DNA of 64,000 nt, from assembly GCA_021014325.1 (NCBI GenBank), contig CM037462.1:20480135-20544134 (forward strand), given 5' to 3'. The notes beneath the pieces were generated by a model. The model was not told the DNA's origin. It was given only the letters and a program-made list of their open reading frames with translations, and made no database searches. Position numbers and translations under genes: made by a program. Shown here one piece after another: positions 11,371 through 26,300 of this stretch. Within the stretch, counting starts at the first letter, position 1; every line of letters begins with the position of its first letter. Source of the DNA: Plazaster borealis (Eukaryota > Echinodermata > Asteroidea > Forcipulatida > Labidiasteridae).

Positions 11371-14300
11371 ATGGCGAGAATACTAACAAGTCAACATTGG
11401 TATATGAGAGACGTAAGTTTTATGTTTGTAAATTGTTTAAAGTTGTATTTTCGTGAATGTTGAAAATTGTGTTGCGAATGGTCCTCCCGTTTTGACACGT
11501 GATTTCTAAATACATATAATGCCTATGTACGTCTATTTCCGACATTTGATTGGATAAAACCCTAAGTCCCTAGTCCTCCATGACCGTAATTAATTAGTTA
11601 GACGTCTTACTCATTAGTTACTTAGTCTCATTAACTGAGTCTTAGTCCGACCATAGAGCAAGGACCATCATAGAGCAAGGAGACATAGAGCAAGACACCA
11701 ACAACAAGCAACACTCAACAGGCTCTCAAAATTCACTATAGGCCTATATTTGTTTCGATAAAACTGCAATCATAGAGGACGTAATGATTGTAATTTGTAT
11801 TGTTTGTTGTTGGTTGATTTCATTTTTTTATTGGAACTTCGTCTGCCTTATTTTATGTGCATTTTTTATAGTAAATTTTTATATTCATGTTTTATACATG
11901 TCTTTTGTATATTCCAGTTATTTTTTTCTTCCCTTTTTTATTTATTGTTTTGTCTTCTTTTAAATCTTTTAAATCTTTTCTTCCAAATGTTTTTATAAAT
12001 ATATTTTTATATTAATACAATTTTAAAATTTTAATGTGTATGTAGTTGATGGGCACCTCTGAAAAACAGTGTTTCACTGAGAGGTTTCCCCAGGGTAAAT
12101 AAGAAATAAATAAATCTTGCTGTATTGTTTTAAAGGACCACAATGGAAATAAACTTTTTATTAGTGTGTTATTAATTCGTTATTAATTAGTGTTATCTCG
12201 AAAATGCCTCAGATTTTTTCTACAAACTATATCTTTTAATTGTTATGATTCTTGTATGTATGGTACTGTTTTTGTAAGATTTCCATGATTGTTAAACAAA
12301 ATAAAATCATATCAATGAATGCCAACCATGTACCAAACTTAAAAGTAGGCGTACTTAAAAGTCCAAACAAATGTTGATAAACTTTCTTCCCGGGCGCATT
12401 TCAGAATCTAAAGCCAGTTTTCATGACAGCGTCACCTGCATGGGATAGCCCAACCATATAAAACTGATTGAATATAAACAAAATTGAATGCTATGTAGTA
12501 TGTTTATTAACCCTAACCACCCCAGGCCTGCCAAAATCAAACAGATGGTTTTGTTGGAATTTGGATGGTTTAGTCCTGTGGAGAGTACCCACTAAATCAC
12601 AGTCCAGAAGCACAGGACCTGTTGGAGTATGATGGGTTGTGTACTGTTCCAGTACATAAACTGTTGGAGTATGATGGGTTGTGTACTGTTCCAAAAAGTA
12701 AACTGTTGGAGTATGATGGGTTGTGGAAGCTTTCTGGTAGAATTGCTTAGGGGGTTGTGGGAGTATGACATCATTCCTCTTTTTGGTTCATCATCATCAG
12801 GTGTTTCGATGGAGGACTGGAGCAAGTCTAGCCTGGTCCCTCATCCTTCTTCCCTTCACAACAATCCTGTACGTCATTCTTGTTAAAATCGATGTCTTTC
12901 ATCCGTACACATGGTTACTCGGTAAGTTTATTATTAACAGTTATTATTTAACCTAGGATTCGAACTGCCTCTAGCCACCGGGCTAGCTCGTTGGTCTAGT
13001 GAAGACATCTGCTCTAGCAATGCAAAGGTCGTGCATTCAAATCCCACCCGAGTGATTTGCCTGTGGATTTTTTTCACAGGGAACTCGGGAAAGTATTGAG
13101 TATACAGTATTTTATACACATCGGTGTTAGGGCAACAAATTATATTAGTTATTATTTAGAATAGAATTGAAATATTTTTGGTTTTTTAAATCACAAATCA
13201 TGGCTCAAGTTGACACTTAGGATAGTTGACACTTAAGATTTTGTTTCAAGGTTTATTAACTGGTGCAATGATTGTTTGTTGCTTTTATTTATTTATTAGT
13301 TATTTATTATTTATTTTAGTAGTTTGTTTGTTTATCATCATCACAGAGACAACAAGTCAGTTTTTGTAATGATGGAACCCGTAGATGTCTACATGTGTAA
13401 GTGGTGGTGTAAAGAGTCTATAAACATCTGAAATATAACATGCTATTTTTTTTAGGGAATTTCATCTCCAGACCAAGAGGATATTGCTATAAAATGTTCA
13501 TGATTTTTCATTTTCATACAATGTCACCCATGTACAAACATGTAATCAGTGATATTAACCCTATAGAGACCAAAAAGGCCAAGAACCAAAATGCCCACAG
13601 CGGCCTCAAACGGCTTCAAGATCTGATCTACTTCCACTCAACCAAAAAGGTCAAAGTAAAGGTCATGAACTGAATTTACATTTTCCGATGTTTCTCAGGT
13701 TAACATAGTATCTATGTTTCTAAAAACAAAACAAAATTTCTGATAAAGAGTATTTTTTTCAGACACTCGGGTCTTCTACAAGAAAAAAATTGTTTCAAAA
13801 AATCAACAACAAAACCAAGTCTGGGTGTATGGCGATGGTTATACAGAAATGAATGGCCTCTAAAGGGTTAAAGGAGTGTCTATAAGTACATATGAAAATT
13901 AGAGTCTGGTAATCTCTTTCAATTCTGTTGAGTATCAAAATATAGGCCAACTTACCCACAAGACAAGTGAGATCAATCTTCTCTTAGTGCTTGTTCAAAT
14001 AAAAAAAGGCTTTCATGTTAAACTTTGGAGAAAGTTTGTTCTCATTAAGATGCTGGTCTTGTAAATAAAATTCTGGTCCGGTGACTATTTTGAGCCCTGT
14101 GGTCTTGTGGAATTTTACCCTAAATTCATGGCCCTGTTTTGACTTGAGTACAACTTTATCTCGCATGTCAATTATCAAGAATATTGGCACTGGTATACAC
14201 TGGTATCATTTTTTTGAAAGTAAGCTTTAAAATGAAAAATGGTTCATTGGTTTTTATAATTAGATTAAAACGTTGTACTTTCTTGCCCAACAGATTGGCT

Positions 14301-17300
14301 TGGCACAGCTTTATCCTTCTCATGCTTTGGTTACATCATCTTAATTTCCATCATTACAACATTTGTTGCCATCGGTAATGTCGTCTGCTACACAGGTAAG
14401 TAGTCCATGAGCCAGGGGCTGTAATTTTACATATTGGGACCAACTCGAGGGACTAATTCTAATATAACTTATTAAACGGCTGTTTGAGTATGCAAACAGA
14501 GGGGCTTAAAAAATGTTGCTATCTAAACAGCCGTTGGCGTAACAACAACGGAAGAGGCTAAGAGGTTTCAGATTTGACAGTGAAAATCTTTCAAAAACTT
14601 GTATTAACCCTAGCCATGCTAAATGCAACATATGCACCAAATGGTAAAAGTTGTTGTTATCTGTTGCATTTGGCAGTCAACTCAGATGTCATTCTTTGAC
14701 TGAATTTGTTGCATTTAGCAGTCAAGTGCCTTCATATTGGTGTTGCATTTTGTTGTAGTCACCACTACACTTATGTGCATACTGTTGCATTTAGCAGGGC
14801 AAACCCCCTTGCTCAGTCCTAACACAAACAACATGCCTGCACAATGCAACAAAATCCCTTGTTGCATTTTGTTGCATTTGGCATGGCTCTCATTTCAACT
14901 GTGTTGCATTCTGTTGTATTTGGCAGGGTATGTGGAGGGACCCTGATGGGGGTTAGGGTTAATCTAATAGTTTATGGGAAGTTGTGGATTATTTGCAACA
15001 AGAAAAGTGATATTAGAATTAGTCCCTTGAGGTGGTACCGGCAAATGTAGCTGGCTCATGGACTAAAGGTGTTTGTGGTTCGTTCTGAAAGGCCTTTATT
15101 TGAAGGGACTTGTTTTAGTCACTTACTCTGTTTTATTAATGAGTTTATAGTAAGACTTCTTCTTCTTTTTTCATGTGGAAAAGCCCAAGATTGTATTACA
15201 AATCTTGGATTTGTTTGTTTGATGCTTTAATGTAGAAGTGGTAAACTATAATTATTAGAATTGCTATACAGTTTATAGTGATAAGTTTGCTAAGGACTTT
15301 TTCTTTTGTTCCCAAGTATTAATGAATGATCACTCTCTATGTTCTATGGTCTTTGACCCTTAAGAGTTCGTTCATTTCTGTATTTCCATCACCATATGCC
15401 CAGACATTGCTAATCTTGTCGATTTTTTGCCCCGTTGTAGTCGGTAGAAATGTCAGGAAAATTATTGCGAAACAGAAATACATGACTTTGTTTTAGAATT
15501 GTAGATTCTATGTAAACACAGGAAAATTGGAAAATGTCAATTTGGTCCAATACCTTTTCTTTTACCCCCCCGTTGTAGTCGGGAGAAATGTCAGGAAAAT
15601 TAATGCGAAACAGAAATACATGGCTTTGTTTTAGAATTGTATATTCTATGTTAACACGGGAAAATTGGAAAATGTCAATTTGGTCCAATACCTTTTCTTT
15701 GACCCTCTGCTTTGAGCGGAAGTAGGTCAAATTTTGCGGCCGTTTGCGACCGCTATGGTCTCTAAAGGGTTAAACTGCATTAGTTATATCCTGAAATATT
15801 TAACAAGTTTTTCCCCCCTTACTTTGAAGTTGTCCCTACTGTCCACATTAATCGCCTGTCGATCATCTGGGGCTTGGTCAAGCCACAAAGCCTCCTCCAC
15901 ATGGCGTGCCACACCCTGGCTGGAGTCCTGATGGCCTGCTGCTGGGCAGCGCTGATTGGCTCGTCATACAGCACCCTGACAGTGACAGCCAACGAGGGCG
16001 CTGTGCTGTGTCTGAACGACCATCATCTGTTTCTGGTGCTGCATGGTGCATTCATGGTAGGATTTGAAGCTTACATAGCAGGGCTCGAAATTAACATTGG
16101 ACCGCAGGCCCAAGGCCAGTGTTCTTAGCATCGGGCCAGTAAACTTATGACTGGACAAGTCCGGCGGTCTTGTGTGATTGAATAATAATACCTCACCTCA
16201 TCTTATTAAACAAAATTATGTTCAAATGTTGACTTTGAGTCGGATAAATGTCTTCAATTCTGGTGAGTATTTATGAAAGTTGTACCCATAAGTACATATC
16301 AAAAAACAGTTTAATCGTGACACTGTGTAGATAGGGTTTTTTTCATTTTGATTCTGGTCTTGTGATCAATTTTCTGGTCCAGCAAAAGTTTTGAGCCACA
16401 AGCCCTGCAGTCTTGTTGATTTTTTCTCAAATTTGAGCCCTGATGGTGATAATAAAATCTAGCATGGTAACTCAGAGTAGGCATGCAAGGTCCTGACTAT
16501 ACGCTATCTATAGTGTCGTGGTCTAGTGCGCTGGGATTAACCTCTTGTTTTGTCAGAGTGTGGGCTCGAATCCCAGTCATGGCACTTGTGTCACTAAGCA
16601 AGACAGTCAACCAAGATTGCAGGAAACCAGTCAGTAATAAGGGAATAAAAGAGTAGGTGACAAGGTCTTAAATGGCCAATTTAAACCAGCAGGGTTGTGG
16701 CCGTGCGATAAAGGTCTTAATCAAAAATGAATTGATAGCCACACATATTGAAATTATTGTTTTTCTTGTAATATGTAAAGTGCTTTTGACATTTTTTTGG
16801 AAAAAGTGCAATATATGCCTTATTATTATAAGGACCATGTCACACTAGGCAATCTTCACAACCAACTCTGAGGCACCCAATTCCACTGCAATCAAAACGA
16901 ACACTTTGCTTCCACAAGAGCCATTTTATCTAACTGTATCTTACTGTCCCAGAGAAAATGATATGAAAATTGACTATGAATGGATTTTCTTCTTGGAGAT
17001 TGCAGATTGTTTGGAACTGGTTGCCTGTAAATGGCGTTAAGGAAACTTGTAATGAATGGGAAGACTTAAAAAGTTTACTACTAAATGAAATCTGGCAGGA
17101 CTCGGATCTTCTTTAGACAAACTTCTTCTTACAATTCCATTAAGTTCCAAATCCCTCGGCGAAAAGTCTTTCTCAAAAGCTGGCCCCAAACTTTGGAACA
17201 CCATTCCCATCAGTATCAGGAACCCCGTCTGTCACTATTTTTAGGAAGCGTCTTAAACACTTCTTATTCACTACACCATAGTTATTTTGTCTTCTTGTTC

Positions 17301-20300
17301 AGCGCTTTGATCTCCCTGTAAAAGCACCTTATAAATGCTTATTATTATTAGTATTAATAAATCTTCCATCGTTTACTTTTTATTTACAGGGTTTTCTTTA
17401 CTCAGCTTCTTACATTCAGAAACAGGAACAATATATGGTTTTCCCAGTTATACAAGTAAGTTTTATTTATATGTTCTAAATAAGACTTGAAGGTTTGCTT
17501 GGTGGAAAGACAAAAAACATAAGAAATTTGCAGTGACACCGTGTAGTTAGATCTCTTTTGAGTGATTGGTGGTTCTGAGAAGAACCAATGGACTCAACGT
17601 TTTAGACAGTATACTCTGTCTGTCGTCAGGACGACGGACAGAGTATACTGTCCAAAACAGTATACTGTCTGAAACGTTGAGTCCATCGCTTTTTCTCAAA
17701 ACCACCAATCACTCAAAAGAGATCTAACTACTGTAGATGGTATATAGGATTTGAGGCATTGCATGGTGAGGTATCAATATATATTTGGTTTGCAGTAACA
17801 CCATGTGTATATCTACTTGCTAGGTAGATTTTGTTCTTTAAAAACTTGTCTTGTTTTTCAATCTACTGCCGCAGAGTAGAATATTCGGAATTCTGGAGAC
17901 TTCTCAGTTCTGAAAAGAACTGTCCTTCTTATTAACTACTACCTGGGCGGGAGGTAGGAAATCAGGCGGGACTACTAGTAACTACATGGTGTCATCGCAA
18001 ATTTCTTATGTTTATTATATGTTCTGATTTACGTATTTGAAATCTAGATGGATTTGATACTCCTGGATGTATTGAGTGAAACAAAGAGAGTTCAGTGAGA
18101 TGGTTGTATTGGGTATTTCCGTTAAACACAAACAGCAGTATAAATTCTCCGTTGGTTATTTTGTCATTGCGTTTTTCCTACTCAGTGCTAACAAAACATT
18201 AGTTGTAATTCTTTTGTAAGTACTGTATAGTTCTGAAAATACCATTGATATTATTCTTTTCGTTAGAAGTATCTTCTCATCATTATTAAATTCACAAAGT
18301 GGCAGTTGAGATAAATCTGCTGTAGTCCTTAAATTGAGAGCACAACCGTTTAAATTTCTCTGCTGTAGTTTTTAAACTCACAAAACAGCAGTTGAAATTA
18401 ATCTGCCTTAATTTACAAAACGGCAGTTGAAATTAATTTGCCATTTTATTCAATTCACAAAACAGCAGTTGAAATTAATTTGCCTTTTAATTCAGTTCAC
18501 AAAACAGCAGTTGAAATTAATTTGCCTTTTTATTCAATTAACAAAACAGCAGTTGAAATTCTTTCAAGTGAAGACACACATGTGGTGCAGCTTGCAGGTC
18601 AATGTAATCCAATCGTTGAGAGCCAGTGGATATTTTTACATTCTCTTTTATCTATTCGGTAAGTCTTTTTGCCAAGCAATGCCCCTATATGTTCTTAGTT
18701 CATCTCTCCATTTTCTGTTTTGTCTGCCTCTTTTTCTTGTTCTGTTTTCATGTTTGGAAAACAATCTAGATTTGGGGTAACATCATGTAATTGTCATGTA
18801 ATGAGTTGTACTGGTTCTGAAAAGAATTAGTGTTGCAACTGTTAAATGCAAAGTATGCCTTTGGTTTTTTTGAACTGTTTGATTGTTTTAATCCTAGATA
18901 TAAATGGAGATATAAACAATAAAACTAACCTGTGAAAAACTCTTTTCAAAAGGTGGTAACATTTTTGAGATATCGCTGAATATCTGGAGCAGTAATGTCC
19001 ATGCAGGAAGAATAATCCGTAATTGGAATACACAATCTGAGAAACGTTTCATGCAGAAACGTTTCTCAGATTGAAATGTTTTTGAATCCAGTTCTCTTAA
19101 ACCACATTCCTTAGAAGGGAATCGTTTCTCAACATGTTATACATTATCAACAGCTGCAGTGCTTCTTACCAAGTAAGTTTTTATGGCCATTAATTTTTGG
19201 AGTAATTACCAATGGTATACCCTTCCTTTAAATAATATTAATAATCATATTGTTGAGCACCCTAATGGTACATGAAGTTTAAATCACCAATGACCTAACA
19301 AGAAGACAACAACTACCATGGTGTTGACAAACCTCAGTTTCTCAAAGTTTCATTGCATTTACAGGTATGTTAACAACTCCTTTAAAACTTAGCCAAAATC
19401 ATCTTCTACATTTTGTCTTCTCTTTTGAAGGATCTATACCCAAGACTTGGTTACAATCCAACTTGAATCTTGAAGAGTCCCCCGTACCTCTCAACTCAAT
19501 TTCTGGTCTTCTAGACGTCTCCCTTCTGTGGACTGTCTTGTGGACCGGTGTCGTCACAACACACCTGTGGGGAGTATCACTGTTTCTATTTAAGATCTTC
19601 AATACAGAGGTAGGATTTGCTTTTTGACTTGAATCGATTGATGTGAATTAAATTCAGGAAATTGGCTTCTCTCTCTCTCTTTGGTTCCTTTTGACTAGCT
19701 TTCCTTTATATTTTTTTGACCAGGCATGATATTCTTTCTACTTGAAGGTATCGTACACGTTTGGTAATGACTCAAAACAAATATTAGCATAAAACTTACT
19801 TAGTAACAAGCAACAGAGAGCTGTTGATAGTATAAAACATTGTAGGAAACGACTCCCTCTGAAGTAACGTAGTTTTTGAGAAAGAGGTAATTTCTCACTA
19901 AAATAAGAAAAACTTCTTGCAAGAAGTTTTTATTCCTATCTGAAAGCACACAAATTTGTACAACAGGGGTGTTTTTTCTTTCATCATTTCCTTGCAACTT
20001 CGATGACCAATTGAGCCCAAATTTGCACAGGCTTGTTATTTTATGCATATGTTGGGATACACCAAGTGAGAATACTGGTCTTTGACAATCACCAAACGTG
20101 TACAGTGCCTTTAAGTCCGATTTCCGATTTTGTATGGCCCTCAGAAAATCAGCAAAACTGTTCATAAATAGCCTGAAAAGCCTATAGTAATGTGGGCCAA
20201 CCCATGTTTTGCAATAAATTGTCCTACTCTTTTCCAAGGGCAAAATATCATGCCTGTTTGACTCAATATACAAACTGTTTTAGTGAACTTCATCGAAAAC

Positions 20301-23300
20301 GGATTTATATTTTGCATTTTATATCAGTCTTATTTCGATTGCGACAATCAAAATAAGTGATTGTGATTTTTAGGGTTTCTCTGGAGGATTGGTGCTGGTA
20401 TGAACTTTAGAATCAGTGAGCTTTCAGATGAAAATATTTCTCTGGAGTATTTGTACTGGTAGGAACTTTGGAATCAGTAAGCTTTCAGTTGGTATAGGTA
20501 TGAACTTTAGAATCGGTGAGCTTTTAAATGGAAATATTTCTCTGGAGGATTGGTACTGGTATGAACTTTAGAATCAGTGAGCTTTGAGATGGAAATGTTT
20601 CTCTGGAGGATTGGTACTGGTATGAACTTTAGAATCGGTGAGCTTTCAGATGGAAATATTTCTCTGGAGGATTGGTACTGGTATAAACTTTACAATCAGT
20701 GAGCTTTTAGATGGGAATATTTCTCTGGAGAATTGGTACTGGTATAAACTTTACAATCAGTGAGCTTTTAGATGGGAATATTTCTATGCAGGATTTGTAC
20801 TGGTATGAACATTTCAATTTTTGTTTAAAAAATTATCAATTCTTTACTTTGTCTTTAACTGGTAACAATGGATTATGCCAAAGAACCAGCCAAGTTATGA
20901 TAGCCAAAGGATTCAAAATTATCACCTTTTAGTTTTACAGCCAACCTTTTTTATTTATACCTTTTCATTTCCTATTTAAAATGAACTTGGGCATCTTAGG
21001 CCCTGCCAAATTGGTGATTATGGCTGCGGCTATTTCTAAGGCTGTTGCTAAGGGCAGCCTATGCTTCAAATGCACGTTACCGTGTGATCCAGCCGTAGCA
21101 GCAGCCGTTAATTCAGAAGCAGCCTAAATTAGAGCTGTCTTGCTTTCTTCTCTTCAGGTTTACCCATTCCCCATCGAGGCGGCCTTTGTTGGACAAGAAG
21201 AGCGCTGTCTCCACAAGACGCTGTCTGAAAGACACAACCTCTTGGTCAAGTACTTGGCATATCAGGACCTGAGTTCATTGGCTGAGCATAGACGGGATCG
21301 TAGAGCAGATGTGTTTGCTCTCAGCCAGCCAGGTAAGTAATGAGGGACCAAGTCGTTGTTCTCACAGGTAAAGATTGCTCAGCAGTAACTGTTAACCAGC
21401 AAAAATGCCATGTAGTAATTCACATTGTTATGACTGGTTCCCCGCTACTTTGTGGGTTATGCATTTTACCACCGGTAAGAAATTGCGCCCTGGTTGCAAA
21501 AACTTCTGGCTAATTCGTAAGCGTAGTTCACAGGTTATGAAGCAATTCTTGCTTGTGCTTGTGCATACTTCATATTACTAAGCATTTTTTGCTTACATGG
21601 TTAGCGCAGTAATTTTTTTGTTAACCCTGTAAGCTGAGAAGGGTGATGACTATAGACCTTCATCATGCTGCCACTATCTTGGTCATGTTCTCTGTATCCA
21701 ATAACAGTAATGGATGCTAATGTTCATTGTACAAAAAGGAACCAGACTTTTTTTCCTTACAGCCTCGGTTTGGTTACATTGAGTTGAATGGGAGAATATC
21801 AACTTGGCCGTACCATGGTTAAGGTCTTTAAGCCCCCAAAATATCAAATGCAAGTGGTGCTATAACTGGACTGTTAAGTTTGCCACCATGGTGTGGATGA
21901 GCACCACAAGTGTATCTCTAAAGAAAATTAAAAGTGCAAACTGTTTTCACCTTATTTGAGGAAATTACACAGGTTTGTCGGATGGTGTGTTTATTCAAAA
22001 CTAGAGGATGAAAATGAGTTTACTCTTTCAGAAAACCAATGATGAGTTTTATCCTTTAAAGGTATTGTACACTTTTGGTAACAGCTCAAAATCAGTGTCC
22101 ACATTTTATGTGATTCAACATATGCATGAACAAACAAACCTGTGAAAGTTTGAGCTCAATTGGTCATCGAGATCACGATAAAATAGTGAAAAGAGACCTT
22201 ATGTGTTTTCTGTTTTTTCAAAATATTGTGCGTGATAAAAACTATTGTTTTACTCATTTCTCAGAAACGATAGCATTTTAGGCAGAAATATTTTAAGGAA
22301 CCCTTTCAACCATTACTTACTTTAAATCATGTAAGTTGTGTGTGAATCTGTGAGCATTTGTGTTTTTTGATCTTACCAATAGTGTACAGGGCATTTAACC
22401 CGTCATCTTTTTTAATCCGCATAAAAAGGTGGTCATCCGCACAACTGGATCAGCATCTGTGGAGCATGCCTGTCACTCATTGAGTCTCTTACTCAAAGAC
22501 TCACCTCTCACCAAGAGTGGATTGCCAACGGACTTGCCCAGAAGAAGAGAACTTTGGACAGTACTCCTAGTGAGCCTGGAGGACAGTCCTCTCATGGGAT
22601 TACGGCAGAGGGCTCCAGGGTTGGCTCCCTCAGCGGACAATCAAACCAAGGTTTGTAGAAACTGCACAAGGACTTATACTCGGGGGCCTTATTTCATAGA
22701 GCTGCATAAAGGGTCTGTATACGTTTGGTAATTACTCTGAAGATTAATGGCAATAAAAACTTACTTGGTAAGAAGTACAGCAGCTTTGCATAGTATAATG
22801 CATTTTGAGAAACTTTTCACATGAAGTACTGCCCTAATGGAAAAAGATATCACTTTTAATCCCCAAAAATTTGAATCTGAGAAGCGTTACTGACAGTAAC
22901 GTTTCTCAGATTTTGTAATCCAATTGCAGATTATTCTTCCTGCATGGACATAACCGCTCCAGATTTTCAGCAATATCTCAAAAACGCTACAACCTTTTGA
23001 AATGAAATGTTCACAGGTTAGTTTTATGGCATATATCTACAACTTTGTAGGATTGAAACAAACGTATACAATCCCTTTGAGCAAAAAAAGAAGATAAGCA
23101 CAGCAAATTATGCTGACCAGAATAATAATAATAATAATTATATAGTCTTTTATCTTCAAGCAAACTTGAATCCTCGATTCTGATTGGTAGACCTATAGCA
23201 ACAAGGAGTGTGATATAAACTTATATTGCATGGTCCATATCAAACCCTGCGTATTGCGCTGTTTTAACTCTGCGTATTGCGCTATTTTAAGCTAAGTATA

Positions 23301-26300
23301 CGCAAAACGTGCAGCTGTTCCAACACCACGTATTCCGTTCATCTGCCCGTCAAGTTGGCTCAAAATAAATTCGTTATCACACGCACGCTCGTGGAATATG
23401 CAAAATATAGCACGTCTGAACAAACAGAATCATGCTAAGACAGGTTATTGAATTTTTTGAATTATGAGACCGATTTATGTAGCACCTTGGGTTTACAAGT
23501 ACTGCGGCGTATTCAGCAGACACTGCCAGAAACACCGGGGCAAACTCCTTTTCTTAGCAATGTAACTGGGTTCTTTTAAGTGCATTACACAACACACAGG
23601 ACCTACAGCTTTACATTTCATCCAAAGGACACAAGTGTCAAGACCAGGACTCAAACCCAAACTCTGTTGATCAGAAGCACCAGAGCTTGAGTCCGCTGCT
23701 TTTAACCGCTTGGCCACGACAATAAGGTTACCAGCCAAACTATCATGTTATTATTATTATGTCACATGTAGAACTTGTGACTAGTATCCTGCTCATTTCT
23801 GCTAAGCAGGAAATTGTTGAGCCCTGGTGTCAGGATTGAGCACAAGTCTTCAGCCAGTAATCCATGCATCTGCCAGCATTGTGTGTGCTCCATTAACTGT
23901 TTCATTATCTCGAGGTTTTTACATTTCTGTCGAGAACACCAAGCTCAGAATATTTATGTTAGTCGGGCTTAATAATAAATTTTCTCCACAGATTCTGGAG
24001 AAAGTTTCAAACACTTAGTTTGTCAACAACAAATACAAACATTCCACATTTGAAATTTGCTCCCACAAGGAAATTATTTTCACCTCCTCTCACTGCAGAT
24101 GCATCTAACCTTTGGTACACTCCAAGAGAGCCTCGTGGTCTCCACCTGCGTAGCTCAGTAGCTTCTCCGATCACCCCCGGGGCCACCATGTATGACCCAA
24201 TGTACAACACCATCCTACAAACCCCACAGATTACAAGTTTGGATGGAATCCAAGATATTGGTAGCCCAGGGAAAGAGAGCACGAGATATGCCACTCCTGG
24301 GTCTGGATACGGACCTCTGGCAAGACCATCTATTCACAAAGGTATAATCATTTCCCCAATAATAAAAGGGAAAATTTATATAGCGCCAAAGTCTGCCTAA
24401 AAAGACGCTCAAGGCGCTTTACAAAGACACAATTTAAAAAGCTAAGGCCAAACACAATTTATCTAAGTAATTAACCTAAGTAATCTAAGAATTCTAAAAC
24501 AACCATAACATTGGAAAAATCACTAAAAAAATCTTTAAAACATCCCCCAAAACCTGGACCAGCCAGTAGCAGAAGCAAAACAATTTAACAAAAGAAGACA
24601 AATAGGCAATATAAAAACCGAACAGGAAAAAACAGAAAATGCGACCCCGCCCCTCTCAATGAATAAAGTAGAGGATTGTGTAAAACTGACATCCGAAGTA
24701 AACTTAAACCCCAAAGTAACCAAAACCTGGAAGGTAGGTAGTACAATTATTTAGAAAACAAGTGAGTCTTCAAATGGGTCTTGAAGGAAGCAATGGATGT
24801 AGATGAGGACATTTCAGTTGGTAGGCAGTTCCAAAGTGAAGTGGCCGAATGGAGTATTGAACGGCCTCAGGTATGAGAGCTTTACCAATTGATCTCCGTT
24901 AATATTGACTGGATAGGATAGGCTGTGCCACCATGCGCCAACGCACGTGTTTGTTCTAGGTGATTTGAAAATACAAAACGCCAGTCGTCACATTATTCTG
25001 TATGTGACGCAAATGAAGTTTGGTGCTGGAGCAAATTATGTTCATGAGATTTTAAGTGTCTTGCTCAAGGGCACGATTGTCATGACCAGATTCAAACCTG
25101 CACCCAAATCACTCATTTGGTGTTTGATATCAGGGATGGTGGTACCCCCCCTCCCTCTATTGTTTCTTCATTGTGTGCTTGGAGTCTCAGAAATTCTTGA
25201 GAGGATTTTAGGGGGGAGGGGTACTTCTGTACGAGAAGAAACTAGTTTATTAAATTACAGGAACATTCGGGGTTACCCTCTGCCCCATATCGGGCATTGT
25301 ATAAAATCACTTCACCACCATTTTTTTAGTCTGGTGCACTAGACCGTAAGTCTGGTGCACTAGACCAATATTCTGGTGCACTAGACCATTAGTCCGGTGC
25401 ACAAGACCATTAGTCCGGTGCACAAGACCATTAGTCCGGTGCACAAGACAGCTTGGCCTTGACACCCCAATAATCATTCATAGAGTTGTTGACATCCTCC
25501 TGTTCTTCACCCAGACCAAATGAAGCAGTCATCAACCTCTGGGGACCATCGTCGCCGTGCTGTGTTACCATGGCAGCACAGACTGGACAGCTTGAGGAAG
25601 TGGCGTCTCGGTGCCTATCTATTGAATCCTCTCCCTGAAGCCATGAGCCAGGCTTTGTTTACCGATGTCCAGCTACATATCTGGGCACTTGAAGGTGAGT
25701 TTAATATTAAAGTTGATTATAGAAATGTAATTCAGAGTAGGCATTCTATAAGACCGTATCCGAATTGACGACTACAGCTACGGCTCTGACTGTTGCTAAG
25801 GGTGTTGCTGAGGACAACCTAATACTTCAACGCATGATGACACGGAAGGATAGCCATAGCTGTAGCCGCTAATTCGGACACAGCCTTAGCCTTCGTACTC
25901 GCATCTGTTTTCAAGCCCTGCACCTAGATGTATTGATCAATCACAGCGCTGACTGTGCGCAAAAAGTCTTATACGTTAAAAATCCCATGACGAACTTAAG
26001 CTGCTGGCATAGTTGCAGTGAGTTTTTTTATGAGTGTGGGACAATGAGCTGACTCCATGGTGAAGAGGTGAAGACTCAATCATGTGAGCGATGAGTTACC
26101 TTAGTCCTATGTATGTATCCCCTATGTCCCTGGATCAGCTTGGCTCATTGGTTTCTTTAAGTAATAATAATAATAGTGGCTTCTTATATAGCGCTCAAAT
26201 CCGTCACTCAGTGATGCTCATGGCGCTCCAACATTATTACCCCTGATCACTGGGCCATTTATTTCATTCCTGAAACCATCTCAGCTCCCTTGGGAGTATA

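Noticed and set aside
19800..20273. 157-residue minus-strand open frame
   Set aside because: It lies inside a TTAA-type MITE; the same peptide pieces (for example NKNFLQEVF) recur at 2176-2406 and 56196-56417 because those are copies of the element. Not a protein gene.
23992..24098. Upstream acceptor for NDC1 exon 10
   Set aside because: Joined to exon 9 it runs into a stop after about 19 residues, while the acceptor at 24098 has a strong pyrimidine tract and fits the phase.
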